From Sphingobium terrigena (GTDB lineage: Bacteria > Pseudomonadota > Alphaproteobacteria > Sphingomonadales > Sphingomonadaceae), in contig NZ_QVRA01000012.1 in NCBI RefSeq assembly GCF_003591655.1, positions 1 to 64,000 of the forward strand: a DNA stretch of 64,000 nt, given 5' to 3'. Below, one piece after another: positions 45,764-54,562 of this stretch. Both the position numbers and the translations under genes were made by a program. Under the pieces are notes generated by a model. That model saw nothing but the letters and a program-made list of their open reading frames with translations, ran no database searches and had not been told where the DNA came from. Position 1 is the first letter of the stretch. The number at the start of each line of letters is the position of its first letter.

Positions 45764-46219
45764 GTGCGGACATATCTGGTTGTCGTGGACGAATCGCCGG
45801 AAGCCGAAACCGCGCTGCGTTTTGCCGCCCGCCGGGCCGCCCAGACGGGCGGCGCGGTCCGCATCCTGGCCCTGATCCCGCCTGCCGAGTTCGTCCAGTG
45901 GGGCGGCGTGCAGGCGACCATGGAGGATGAGGCGTTGCAACGTGCCGAAGCGCTGGTGACCAGCGCGGCGGGTACGCTGACCGACGAGTCCGGCATCCGC
46001 CCCAGCATCACAGTGCGGCAGGGCGATGCAGTCACTGTGGTGCGTCGGACGCTGGACGAGATGGACGATGTCGCAGCTCTCGTGCTGGGCGCGGCGGCCA
46101 GCGGCCCGCCGGGCGCGCTGGTATCGCACTTTGCCGGGGCGGACGCTGGGCGGATGCCCTGCCCGATCATGATAATTCCGGGCGGGCTGGATGCTGAGGC
46201 GATTGATCGGCTGAGTTGA
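45764..46219 (+). CDS. Universal stress protein (UspA family)
   Basis: 151 residues with the UspA fold: RTYLVVVDESPEAETALRFAARRA at the start and VAALVLGAAASG...PCPIMIIPGG at the end, where the ATP-binding G-x2-G-x9-G(S) motif would lie but is only partly kept. A GTG start at 45764 fits the conserved N-terminus; earlier ATGs would add unrelated residues. It diverges from pdhC. Ligand and role are unknown. Confidence 0.82.
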   Translation: MRTYLVVVDESPEAETALRFAARRAAQTGGAVRILALIPPAEFVQWGGVQATMEDEALQRAEALVTSAAGTLTDESGIRPSITVRQGDAVTVVRRTLDEMDDVAALVLGAAASGPPGALVSHFAGADAGRMPCPIMIIPGGLDAEAIDRLS

Positions 46220-46233
46220 TTCTACTGATTGAT

Positions 46234-46351
46234 CCTCCCCTGCAAGGGGAGGTGGCGGGCGCAGCCCGACGGAGGGGGGTGGCGTATCAACGCCGTGCGG
46301 GTGGATGGCCCCCTCCACCACTTCGTGGTCCCCCTCCCCGTGCCGGGGAGG
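46234..46351. repeat. GC-rich palindromic intergenic repeat, CCTCCCC type, copy 2
   Basis: Begins CCTCCCCTGCAAGGGGAGG and ends CCTCCCCGTGCCGGGGAGG, with GGCGGGCGCAGCCCGACGG inside. It parallels the copy at 5041-5164 and fills the gap between the stress-protein and rnr genes. Confidence 0.8.
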
Positions 46352-46358
46352 ATCGCGG

Positions 46359-48677
46359 TTACCGCTTATGCTTGCCCCTTTTGCTACCCATGTGGCGGAC
46401 ATTGATCGGTCGTCCGCGATGACTGCCCGGTCGGGTGCGGTCGCGTTTGATCGGGCCGCCACGTGAGGGTGGCGCGTCGGGCAATTCGAAACGCAGCGCG
46501 CCGTTGATCGGGTCGGCTTCGGCCAGTCGCAATTCCAGCCGCTGGCCCACGGAGTAGCGATCGCCGCTTTCCACGCCTTCCAGCGCCCGGCCCGCTTCGT
46601 CGTAGAAGAAGCGTTCGCGGCCCATGGTCGATACCGGGACCAGCCCGTCGCCGCCCAGTTCCTCGACCGTGGCGAAAAAGCCGAAATTCTGGACCCCGGT
46701 GATCCGCGCCTTCACGATTTCACCGACATGGGCAGAGAGGAAGGCGGCGACGTAGCGATCGACCGTGTCGCGTTCCGCTTCCATGGCGCGGCGCTCGAAC
46801 TGGCTGATCATTTCGCCGACGCGGCCCATATTCTCATAATCCTCGACACTGAGCGAGGATTTGGCGGGGATGGTGCCACCCTTGGGCGCGGGCAGTTCCA
46901 GGCCATGGGCGCCGACCAGCGCGCGATGGACCAGCAAGTCGGCATAGCGGCGGATGGGCGAAGTGAAATGGCCGTAGGAGCCGAGCGCCAGGCCGAAATG
47001 ACCCATATTGACCGGGCTGTAATAGGCCTGGGTCTGGCTGCGCAAGATTTGCTCCATGATCAGCGGCTTTTCCTCCGCCTCCCCTACCCGCTTGATGAGC
47101 TGGTTGAAGGTTGCCGGACGGATCACCTGACCGAGAGCAAAGTCGATGTCGAAGGTCGCCAGATAATCCTTGAGCGCGACCAGCTTGTCGCGGCTGGGAG
47201 GTTCATGGACGCGGTACATGACAGGCGCCTTTTTCTGCTCCAGCGCCTTGGCCGCTGCCACATTGGCGGCGATCATATAATCTTCGATCAGCATATGGGC
47301 GTCGAGCCGTTCGCGCACCGCGACGCTGACGATCTTGCCCCATTCGTCCAGCACCACGCGCCGTTCGGGAAGGTCGAGCGCCAGCGGCTCGCGTTTCTCG
47401 CGCGCCTTGTGCAGCAGCGCCCAGCAGGCCCAGAGCGGCCTCAGCGCAATGTCGAGCATCGGGTGATCGGCCTTGCCGTCGATCGCCGCCTGCGCGTCCT
47501 CATAGGCCAGCACGGCCGCGACGCGGATGATGGCGCGGGAGAAGCGCCAGGATGTCACCTTGCCAGCTGCGTTGATGACGAGATGGCAGGCCATGGCAGC
47601 GCGGTCCTGCCCGGCGCGGAGCGAACACATGTCGGAGGAAAGCTGGTGCGGCAGCATCGGCACGACGAGGTCGGGGAAATAGACGCTGTTGCCGCGCTTG
47701 CGGGCTTCGCGGTCGAGCGCGCTGCCGGGGCGGACATAGTAGCTGACATCGGCGATGGCGACGATGGCGCGGAAGCCGCCAGGGTTGGCTTCATCCTCGT
47801 CCGGGGTCGCCCATACAGCGTCGTCATGGTCGCGGGCATCCACCGGGTCGATCGCGACGATCGGCAGATGGCGCAGATCCTCCCGCTTTTCGGCATGGAG
47901 CGGGAGGGCGGAAGCGGTGACGGCTTCCTCTTCCACCGCGTCGGGAAAGACGTGGGGGATGCCATGTTTGTGGATGGCGATCATGCTGAAGCTGCGCGGG
48001 GCGAAGGGGTCGCCGAGAATGTCGGTGACGCGGGCGGATATGCGCGGCGGGCGACCGGTCGGTTCGGCCAGCACCAGATCGCCCTTTTTAGCCGAGCCAA
48101 GATCGCTGATCGGCGTGTCCTTGCGGATGCGTTTGTCCACCGGGCGGAGCCATAGCTTGCCGTCGGCCATTTCCTCGACCACGCCGAGCAGCATTTCGGT
48201 CGCCTTGGGCAGCTTCTTCATCGGATGGGCGATCCAGCCCTTCCCGGCTTCCTCGGTGCGGGCGAGGATGCGGTCGCCGACGGTGAGGGCACCGCGTTTG
48301 CCGCGCTCGACGATGCGCAGGCGGGGGGCTGGCTGGCCTTCGGCTTCCCATCGTTCGGGGGTAGCGATCAGGGTGGTGTCGTCGACATCGATGATGCGCA
48401 GTACCGTGACCTTGGGCACGCCGCCCAGCTTGTGGAAGGCGCGGGCGGGGCCGAGGTCGATCAAGCCTTCGTCGGCCATATCCTTGAGCAGGGCCTTGAG
48501 CGCGATTTTTTCCTGGCCCTTGAGGCCGAACGCCTTGGCGATTTCGCGCTTGCCCGCTGGCTGGTCGGACGTGGTGATGAAATCCATGATTTCGTTGCGG
48601 GTCGGGAAACCGGCGGGGCGCACCTTATCGCGGGCGGGGCGCTTGGGGGCAGGCGCCTTTTTGTCGTTTGATGTCAT
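46359..48677 (-). CDS. rnr: Ribonuclease R
   Basis: Processive 3'-5' exoribonuclease of 772 residues. It has an N-terminal winged-helix/cold-shock part, the RNB catalytic domain with DPVDARDHDDAVWA and RRYADLLVHRALVG, an S1 domain (GEIVKARITGVQNFGFFATV, near 640-660), and a basic tail (GSKRGKHKR). It degrades structured RNA and helps trans-translation. The gene is alone; about 300 bp upstream hold no clear gene. Confidence 0.96.
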   Translation of the reverse strand: MTSNDKKAPAPKRPARDKVRPAGFPTRNEIMDFITTSDQPAGKREIAKAFGLKGQEKIALKALLKDMADEGLIDLGPARAFHKLGGVPKVTVLRIIDVDDTTLIATPERWEAEGQPAPRLRIVERGKRGALTVGDRILARTEEAGKGWIAHPMKKLPKATEMLLGVVEEMADGKLWLRPVDKRIRKDTPISDLGSAKKGDLVLAEPTGRPPRISARVTDILGDPFAPRSFSMIAIHKHGIPHVFPDAVEEEAVTASALPLHAEKREDLRHLPIVAIDPVDARDHDDAVWATPDEDEANPGGFRAIVAIADVSYYVRPGSALDREARKRGNSVYFPDLVVPMLPHQLSSDMCSLRAGQDRAAMACHLVINAAGKVTSWRFSRAIIRVAAVLAYEDAQAAIDGKADHPMLDIALRPLWACWALLHKAREKREPLALDLPERRVVLDEWGKIVSVAVRERLDAHMLIEDYMIAANVAAAKALEQKKAPVMYRVHEPPSRDKLVALKDYLATFDIDFALGQVIRPATFNQLIKRVGEAEEKPLIMEQILRSQTQAYYSPVNMGHFGLALGSYGHFTSPIRRYADLLVHRALVGAHGLELPAPKGGTIPAKSSLSVEDYENMGRVGEMISQFERRAMEAERDTVDRYVAAFLSAHVGEIVKARITGVQNFGFFATVEELGGDGLVPVSTMGRERFFYDEAGRALEGVESGDRYSVGQRLELRLAEADPINGALRFELPDAPPSRGGPIKRDRTRPGSHRGRPINVRHMGSKRGKHKR

Positions 48678-48977
48678 GGGACAGCTATAGGGGGGCGGCT
48701 GAGCCTGCGCCAGAGGAATGGCGGAGCGGCGGAATGTTGGAAATGAGACGCTTAACTTCGCATATTTCCCGGCAATTGCGATATTTTCGGTCTGTAGTTG
48801 GTAATAATGTTACAAGGTGCGTTTGTGCGGATTTACGCGGGAAAGAGCCGGGTGGCGGTATAGCAGGATGGGAGCTTGTAGGACAGAGAACGGCCCGCCG
48901 TTTCCCCTCTTCCAACTTCGCCTAAACTCACTGCGTTCGTTAAGGCTTCATATCCTTCTCCCCCAAGGGGAGAAGGG
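48678..48977. other. Gene-free region between rnr and the MOSC gene
   Basis: About 300 bp. The part near rnr (48678-48850) is moderately AT-rich and should hold the rnr promoter; I cannot fix its boxes. The remainder is a partial palindromic repeat. Overlapping ORFs of 76 and 85 codons on the two strands lack any support. Confidence 0.6.
48903..48977. repeat. Partial copy of the CTCTCCAACTTCG palindromic repeat
   Basis: TCCCCTCTTCCAACTTCGCC, then TCCTTCTCCCCCAAGGGGAG. This resembles one half of the element at 20962-21129 (CCCCTCTCCAACCTTCGCTA...CCTCTCCCCGCC). It abuts the stop of the MOSC gene. Confidence 0.6.
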
Positions 48978-49631
48978 TTAGGGGGCGAGTCTGCGGGCCC
49001 GATCGCGCCAGGCTTCGGCGAGGACGGGCGTGTTGGCGAGGGTGCGGACGGCGGACGGGTCGCTTTTGTGGCCGCCGCCGATCAGCATGTGAAAGACGCG
49101 GGCGATGCTCCAGTCAGGGAGCGGGCGGTCGATCAGGGTCATGGCGGTGCCAGCCTGCGCCTCCCCCTGCTGGATCACGCGAAAGTAGAGGCCGCTGCGC
49201 GCGGTCTTGACGATGGTCGCCATGACGTCACGCGCGCCAAAGCGATGATCGAGTTTCCAGCAGGGCTGGCGGCCATGGCTGACTTCGACGATCGCGCTGC
49301 CCAAAGTGAAGCGATCGCCCAGGCAAATCTGATCCTCTGTCATCCCGCGCGAGGCGATATTTTCGCCAAAGGCACCGGGCGCATCGAGCAAGGGCTGACC
49401 GGGCTTGCGGTCGCGCCACCAGTCATAATGGTCCTGCGGGTAGAGGTGGATCGCCTTGTCCCAGCCGCCATGGTGGATCGGGTCGGCGACCTGATTACCG
49501 ACGAAGCCGTCCCATCTGATCTGCACAGGGCCGGTGACGGGCGTCTTGGCGATGGCGCTATAGTCGCCGTCGCGAAAGGGAACGGGCGTGCCGACGAGCA
49601 GCGCGTCTATGGTCATGAAGGGCGTGTCCAT
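48978..49631 (-). CDS. MOSC-domain protein (YiiM-like)
   Basis: 217 residues. The MOSC sulfur-carrier/molybdenum-cofactor domain is shown by WDGFVGNQVADPIHHGGWDKAIHLYP at about 40-65 and the conserved cysteine in VSHGRQPCWKLDHRFG. YiiM-type proteins help reduce N-hydroxylated compounds with the molybdenum cofactor; a similar role is inferred. Translation may start at 49631 or at the second Met (49616). It is divergent from nothing nearby and lies 58 bp after the small DUF2945 gene, read in the same direction. Confidence 0.88.
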   Translation of the reverse strand: MDTPFMTIDALLVGTPVPFRDGDYSAIAKTPVTGPVQIRWDGFVGNQVADPIHHGGWDKAIHLYPQDHYDWWRDRKPGQPLLDAPGAFGENIASRGMTEDQICLGDRFTLGSAIVEVSHGRQPCWKLDHRFGARDVMATIVKTARSGLYFRVIQQGEAQAGTAMTLIDRPLPDWSIARVFHMLIGGGHKSDPSAVRTLANTPVLAEAWRDRARRLAP

Positions 49632-49689
49632 GCCCCCTCATGCCATGGCTGCATTGATGATGCGAGATGCCGGCTGCCAGACAGTGGTG

Positions 49690-49908
49690 TCAGGCGGTGT
49701 GGATTTCCGAACTGAGTTTCAGCACCTGCGCGCCATTGTCGGCGTGGATCAGATAGGCAGGGTTGGCGGGCGACCCGTTGCGGCGGACAGGCACGCCTTC
49801 GATATGGCGCTCGACGGGACGGTCGAACCGCTCCGCTATATGTCCCCGGCCGACGCCCTGCCCCCAATTCCATCTGACTCGCGCACCTTTACGGAATGTC
49901 TGCGACAT
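49690..49908 (-). CDS. DUF2945 (hypervirulence-associated TUDOR-like) protein
   Basis: 72-residue protein: FRKGARVRWNWGQGVGRGHIAERFDRPVERHIEGVPVRRNGSPANPAYLIHADNG, the compact SH3/Tudor-like fold of DUF2945, a small common bacterial family of unknown function. It lies upstream of the MOSC gene and is probably co-transcribed with it. Confidence 0.82.
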   Translation of the reverse strand: MSQTFRKGARVRWNWGQGVGRGHIAERFDRPVERHIEGVPVRRNGSPANPAYLIHADNGAQVLKLSSEIHTA

Positions 49909-50035
49909 CGGGGCATCCTCTCATCCTGTGGGCGCAACCGCGTCAGCCGGTGTCCCAATCCTAACGAAGGGCATAATTCCCAAAGGCTTACCCGGTTCCC
50001 TTGGGTTTTCACATTTCTTGGGCTAAGGGGCTGCG

Positions 50036-51214
50036 ATGGATGTTAGCGGCCTTCGCATTGCCCTGTTCAGCGGCAATTATAATTATGTGCGCGATGGGGC
50101 CAATCAGGCGCTCAATCGCTTCGTTGGCTATTTGCTGCGGCAGGGCGCAGCGGTGCGGGTCTATTCGCCCACCACCGACACGCCGGCTTTCGCGCCCGCA
50201 GGCGATCTGATCAGCACGCCGTCGGTGCCGGTGCCGGGGCGCAAGGAATATCGGATTCCTTATGCCATGTCGGCCAGGGTTCGCCGCGATCTCAAGGCGT
50301 TCGCGCCCAATCTGATCCATCTGTCCAGTCCCGATCCGCTGGGCCATCGGGCGCTCAGCTGGGCGCGGCGGAATGGTTTGCCCACGGTCGCATCGGTGCA
50401 TACGCGGTTCGAGACTTATCCGCGCTATTATGGCCTGGCCTTTCTGGAGCCGGTGATCGAAGGGATATTGCGCCGCTTCTACCGCCGCTGCGACGCGATC
50501 GTCGCGCCGTCCGAATCGATGGCGCAACTGCTGCGCGAACAGCGGATGAGCTATGACGTCGGCATCTGGACGCGCGGCATCGACCGGGAGATTTTCAATC
50601 CGGGTCGGCGCGATCTCGATTGGCGGCGTTCGATCGGCATTAGCGATGACATGCCCGCCATCGGCTTTATCGGTCGGCTGGTGATGGAAAAGGGGCTGGA
50701 CGTGTTTTCCGACACGATCGACCAGCTTGCGACGCGCCAGGTCGCGCATAAGGTGCTGGTGGTGGGCGAAGGCCCGGCGCGCGAATGGTTCCAGAACCGC
50801 TTGCCCGGCGCCGTCTTTACAGGCTTTCAGCAGGGTCATGATCTGGGTCGCGCGGTCGCGAGCATGGACATGCTGTTCAACCCGTCCGTGACCGAGACGT
50901 TCGGCAATGTCACGCTGGAGGCGATGGCGTGCGGCCTGCCGACGGTGGCGGCGCGCGCGACGGGGAGCGAGAGCCTGCTGACCGACCGGGTGACCGGGCG
51001 ACTGATCCGCCCCGGTGCGATCGGCGCCTTTGCCGACGCCTTGCAGGATTATTGCCTGGATGCGGACACGCGCGGACAGGCGGGTGCGGCGGCGCAGGTG
51101 CGGGCGGAGCGCAATGGCTGGGATCAGGTCAATCAGGCGCTGGTCGACACCTATTTGCGGATCATCCGCCAGCGCGAGCAGGGCATGATGCCGCGATCCA
51201 GCCCGGTTCCCTGA
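50036..51214 (+). CDS. GT4-type glycosyltransferase
   Basis: 392-residue GT-B-fold glycosyltransferase of family 4. The N-lobe starts GLRIALFSGNYNYVRDGANQALNRF; HTRFETYPRYYG lies in the middle; IGFIGRLVMEKGLDVF opens the C-lobe and the nucleotide-sugar motif ETFGNVTLEAMACGLP is near 290. Relatives transfer mannose or glucuronic acid to lipids; in sphingomonads such an enzyme could act on glycosphingolipid or capsule, but this is not shown. AAGGGG sits before the start. rarA follows after 28 bp. Confidence 0.9.
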   Translation: MDVSGLRIALFSGNYNYVRDGANQALNRFVGYLLRQGAAVRVYSPTTDTPAFAPAGDLISTPSVPVPGRKEYRIPYAMSARVRRDLKAFAPNLIHLSSPDPLGHRALSWARRNGLPTVASVHTRFETYPRYYGLAFLEPVIEGILRRFYRRCDAIVAPSESMAQLLREQRMSYDVGIWTRGIDREIFNPGRRDLDWRRSIGISDDMPAIGFIGRLVMEKGLDVFSDTIDQLATRQVAHKVLVVGEGPAREWFQNRLPGAVFTGFQQGHDLGRAVASMDMLFNPSVTETFGNVTLEAMACGLPTVAARATGSESLLTDRVTGRLIRPGAIGAFADALQDYCLDADTRGQAGAAAQVRAERNGWDQVNQALVDTYLRIIRQREQGMMPRSSPVP

Positions 51215-51242
51215 GCGCGCTTTCGTCCCTATATCAATAGGC

Positions 51243-52565
51243 ATGGCCGATCTTTTCGCTTCCGATGACGCCCTGACCGGCACTGATGCCGTCAGCGAGA
51301 CCGCGCCGCTTGCCGATCGCTTGCGTCCGCGCACGCTGGCGGAGGTAGTGGGGCAGGAGCATCTGACCGGGCCAGACGGCGCGATCGGGCGGATGGTTGC
51401 GGCGGGGCGACTGTCCTCGATCATATTGTGGGGACCGCCCGGCACCGGCAAGACCACGACCGCGCGGCTATTGGCCGATGCGGTGGGGATGCGATTTGAG
51501 CCGATATCGGCAGTATTTTCGGGCGTCGCGGACCTCAAAAAAGTCTTTGCCGCCGCGAAGGAGCATGGGCGGCGGGGCGACAAGACTCTCTTGTTCGTGG
51601 ACGAGATTCACCGTTTCAACCGGGCGCAGCAGGACGGATTTCTGCCCTTCGTTGAAAATGGAACAGTAACGCTGGTGGGCGCGACCACCGAAAATCCGAG
51701 TTTCGAACTGAACGCGGCCCTGCTGTCGCGGGCGCAGGTGTTGATCCTGCGGCGGCTGGATGCGGCAGCGCTGGAGCAATTGCTGGATCGGGCCGAAGCC
51801 GTGACGGGGCGTCCCCTGCCGCTGGACGCGGACGCGCGCGAGGCGCTGGTGGCGAGCGCGGATGGCGACGGGCGCTTTTTGCTCAATCAGGTCGAGACGC
51901 TCTATGCGATCGACATAGCAGAGCCGCTCGATCCGGCTGGCCTGTCCGCCCTGCTCCACCGCCGGGTCGCGGTGTATGACAAGGATCGGGAGGGGCATTA
52001 CAACCTCATCTCCGCACTGCATAAGTCGCTGCGCGGGTCGGACCCGCAGGCTGCGCTTTATTATATGGCGCGAATGCTGGTGGCGGGCGAGCAGCCGCTT
52101 TATGTGCTGCGGCGGCTGGTGCGCTTTGCCGCCGAGGATATCGGCCTGGCGGACCCGCAAGCGCTGGTCCAGTGTCTGGCGGCCAAGGAGGCTTACGACT
52201 TTCTGGGCAGTCCCGAAGGCGAAGTCGCGATCGTGCAGGCCTGCCTCTATTGCGCGACCGCGCCCAAATCCAACGCGGCCTATATGGCGATGAAGGCGTC
52301 GTTCAAATCGGCGCGCGACACCGGGTCGCTGATGCCGCCGCAGAACATCCTGAACGCGCCGACCAAGCTGATGAAGGATGTCGGCTATGGCAAAGGCTAT
52401 CAATATGATCATGACGCGGCGGATGGCTTTTCCGGCGCGAATTACTGGCCCGATGAGATGACGCCGCAGACATTCTATGCGCCGACCGACCGGGGCTATG
52501 AGGCGCGGATTGCCGAGCGGATCGCCTATTGGCAGCGATTGCGGGCGGAGCGCGGCGCAGGGTGA
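51243..52565 (+). CDS. rarA: Replication-associated recombination protein A
   Basis: 440-residue clamp-loader-like AAA+ ATPase (RarA/MgsA/WHIP) active at stalled forks. ADRLRPRTLAEVVGQEHL starts the domain; Walker A GPPGTGKTT lies near 63; Walker B LLFVDEIHRFN; and ATTENPSFELNAALLSRAQ is sensor 1. The C-terminal tetramerisation part ends YGKGYQYDHDAADGF. The next gene starts on its stop codon (GTGA). Confidence 0.95.
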   Translation: MADLFASDDALTGTDAVSETAPLADRLRPRTLAEVVGQEHLTGPDGAIGRMVAAGRLSSIILWGPPGTGKTTTARLLADAVGMRFEPISAVFSGVADLKKVFAAAKEHGRRGDKTLLFVDEIHRFNRAQQDGFLPFVENGTVTLVGATTENPSFELNAALLSRAQVLILRRLDAAALEQLLDRAEAVTGRPLPLDADAREALVASADGDGRFLLNQVETLYAIDIAEPLDPAGLSALLHRRVAVYDKDREGHYNLISALHKSLRGSDPQAALYYMARMLVAGEQPLYVLRRLVRFAAEDIGLADPQALVQCLAAKEAYDFLGSPEGEVAIVQACLYCATAPKSNAAYMAMKASFKSARDTGSLMPPQNILNAPTKLMKDVGYGKGYQYDHDAADGFSGANYWPDEMTPQTFYAPTDRGYEARIAERIAYWQRLRAERGAG

Positions 52566-53419
52566 CGCCCGGCTTCACGCGCTTTGCCGCGATCGACTGG
52601 TCCGGGGCGAAGGGCACGCGGCATAAGGGGATTGCGGTCGCGCTGTGCGAGGCGGGGAGCGCGGTGCCTCGGCTGGTGGAGGCACCGGACGGGGTCTGGT
52701 CGCGGACGGGCGTGGCCGACTGGCTGGTGGGAATCGCGGGCGAGGCCCCTACCCTGTTCGGGTTCGATTTCAGCTTTGCGCCGCCCTTCGTGGCGCGCGG
52801 TGGCTATCTGCCGGGGGACGCCGTGCCGGACAATGGACCGGACTTCTGGGCCTATGTCGATGCGATATGCGAGGATGTTGATCTGGGCGCGGCGAGCCTG
52901 CTGGAGGTGGCGCACCGGCGACATTTCTATTTCGGCAAGGCGGACGGGGTGAAGGCCGACTATATGCATAATCGCGCGTGCGAGGCGCATTATCTCGCGG
53001 GTGGTGGGGGCAAGCCATCCACCGTCTATGACGCGATCGGCGCGGCGCAGGTGGCCAAGGCAAGCTTTGCCGGGATGCGATTGCTGCACCGGGTGCGGGG
53101 CGATGTGCCGGTGTGGCCGTTCGATCCCTTGCCTGCGCGCGGGTCGCTGATCGTGGAAATCTATACCAGCCTTGCAGCGTCGGCTGCCGGGCGGGCGAAG
53201 GGTCGGGCCAAGATGCGCGATTTGGCGGCGCTCAATGATGCGCTGGAGAGAATCGGGTCGCAGCGGCATGAGGGCGCCATGCCGGACGATCATGGCGCGG
53301 ACGCGATCCTGACGGCGGCGTGGATGCGGGCGGTGGCGGGGCTGGATACGCTGTGGACGCCAGCCGCGCTCGATCGACAAATTGCTGCAACGGAGGGCTG
53401 GACGTTCGGCGTCATCTGA
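52562..53419 (+). CDS. RNase H-fold-like protein (DUF429-like) coupled to rarA
   Basis: 285 residues, starting with GTG that overlaps the rarA stop. The opening FAAIDWSGAKGTRHKGIAVAL has the acidic strand and turn of RNase H-like folds, GFDFSFAPP gives a second possible acidic residue and HGADAILTAAWMRAV a third. The pattern resembles DUF429 predicted nucleases, but the homology is remote and the activity unknown. Coupling to rarA is a strong positional hint at DNA processing. Confidence 0.75.
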   Translation: MTPGFTRFAAIDWSGAKGTRHKGIAVALCEAGSAVPRLVEAPDGVWSRTGVADWLVGIAGEAPTLFGFDFSFAPPFVARGGYLPGDAVPDNGPDFWAYVDAICEDVDLGAASLLEVAHRRHFYFGKADGVKADYMHNRACEAHYLAGGGGKPSTVYDAIGAAQVAKASFAGMRLLHRVRGDVPVWPFDPLPARGSLIVEIYTSLAASAAGRAKGRAKMRDLAALNDALERIGSQRHEGAMPDDHGADAILTAAWMRAVAGLDTLWTPAALDRQIAATEGWTFGVI

Positions 53420-53447
53420 TAGTAAGGGCGTGTCACCTGACTGGCGC

Positions 53448-53522
53448 GCCGGATTAGCACAGTGGTAGTGCAGCGGTTTTGTAAACCGAAGGTCGCGGGT
53501 TCAAATCCTGCATCCGGCACCA
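53448..53522 (+). tRNA. tRNA-Thr (TGT)
   Basis: 75-nt cloverleaf with acceptor GCCGGAT/ATCCGGC, D-arm AGCACAGTGGTAGTGC, anticodon loop TTTGTAA giving TGT, T-loop GGTTCAAATCC and encoded CCA. The end is shared with no other gene. Confidence 0.96.
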
Positions 53523-54189
53523 GTTGGCGTAGTTCCCCCCGATGCGTTCAGCGCCAGGCCCCAAACGCAAAATGGGGGCCGACATTGCTGTCGGTCCCCA
53601 CTGCCGTCGGGTCATGCGATCCGCTTCTCTGGCGAGAGGCGATCATCGGCCCGGCGTTGTCCTGGCACCGGCCTGAAAGGCTGTTTGCCAAGGACTGCTC
53701 CAGATTGGGCCAAGGGCAGCCAATCCGGCTCTGGTCCGTCATATCCGAAGCCCGACGTTCACTTTCGCGCGTACCCGGCTACGGTCTTTTGGACCGATCC
53801 GTTGGCTGATGTCGCCCTTGCGAACGACGCCCTTCCTACGGACCATCAGGTCAGCATTAAATTCCTGTTTTACCAGGGATTTTTGGAAATGGATCACTCC
53901 GTTTCCTACTGTTCCGATAGAGGGATGGTCTCACCAAAAGCGAGTCGTGCAAAGCGGAATCGGCATCGGTCCGTATCAGGACTGTCATAAAGCTGTGGAT
54001 AAGTTTTCGCGTCGCTGAGTTTCAGGGAGATCGGTCCAAGCCGATCGCGATCATCCCTGCGTGACGTCATCGCGACTGAAATTTTAACTGATTAAAAACA
54101 ACAGCTTATCTCGTTGTGACAGGTTCATGCAACCTCAGCCAAAGTGCGGGGGTTCAAGCATCAAATCAACGCAAATGGAGGAGATACTC
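53523..54189. other. Long gene-free region with hairpins and one DnaA-box match
   Basis: About 670 bp between tRNA-Thr and a small secreted-protein gene. It holds a hairpin at 53573-53600 (GGGGGCCGACA/TGTCGGTCCCC), which read on the minus strand would be followed by CATTTT. A second hairpin lies around 54023-54059 (CAGGGAGATCGG/CCGATCGCGATCATCCCTG), and a perfect DnaA-box sequence TGTGGATAA is at 53994-54002. Several ORFs of 60-115 codons cross it in different frames and none looks real. The last 140 bp before the gene are AT-rich and likely promoter. Confidence 0.55.
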
Positions 54190-54492
54190 ATGCGTAAAAC
54201 CCTACTCGCCCTGGCCGCCGTCTCGCTGGCCGTTCCGCTGTCCATGGCCGTGCCGACCGATGGCGCACAGGCGCGCAAGGATCATCGCTACAAGGAATGG
54301 CGCGGTCGCGATGGCCGGACCTATTGCCGCAAGTCCAATGGCACGACCGGTCTGATCGTCGGTGCTGCCGGTGGCGCGCTGCTCGGCCGGGCGATCGATA
54401 CGCGCGGCGAACGCACGACGGGGACGATCCTCGGCGCGGTTGGCGGCGGTCTGCTTGGCAAGGAAATCGACAGCAAGCGTCGCTGCCGCTGA
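54190..54492 (+). CDS. Glycine-zipper envelope protein
   Basis: 100-residue secreted protein. A signal peptide (MRKTLLALAAVSLAVPLSMA) is followed by a short basic region and a glycine-zipper stretch TGLIVGAAGGALLGRAIDTRG...TGTILGAVGGGLLGKEID, as in the 17-kDa surface antigen/2TM glycine-zipper family, which inserts in the membrane. AGGAG is just before the start. A terminator follows the stop. Confidence 0.88.
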   Translation: MRKTLLALAAVSLAVPLSMAVPTDGAQARKDHRYKEWRGRDGRTYCRKSNGTTGLIVGAAGGALLGRAIDTRGERTTGTILGAVGGGLLGKEIDSKRRCR

Positions 54493-54504
54493 GGCTTACC
54501 CGAC

Positions 54505-54540
54505 AAAAAAGGCCGCTTCCCGTCGGAAGCGGCCTTTTTT
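54505..54540 (+). terminator. Bidirectional terminator
   Basis: AAAAAA, stem GGCCGCTTCC/GGAAGCGGCC with a CGTC loop, then TTTTTT. It can stop the rightward glycine-zipper gene and the leftward secreted-protein gene. Confidence 0.92.
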
Positions 54541-54562
54541 AGTGGCTCAAGCGGCGTGACGC

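Noticed and set aside
48803..48813. Shared 11-mer AATAATGTTAC upstream of rnr and at the bkd operator
   Set aside because: Only one half of the palindrome is present before rnr, so common regulation is not supported.
53685..53990. 101-codon ORF in the non-coding region
   Set aside because: Base use unlike neighbouring genes, no ribosome site, and another frame of similar length overlaps it; likely chance.
53994..54002. Chromosome origin (oriC) suggested by a DnaA box
   Set aside because: Only one perfect box, no cluster of boxes and none of the usual origin neighbours, such as hemE or dnaA.
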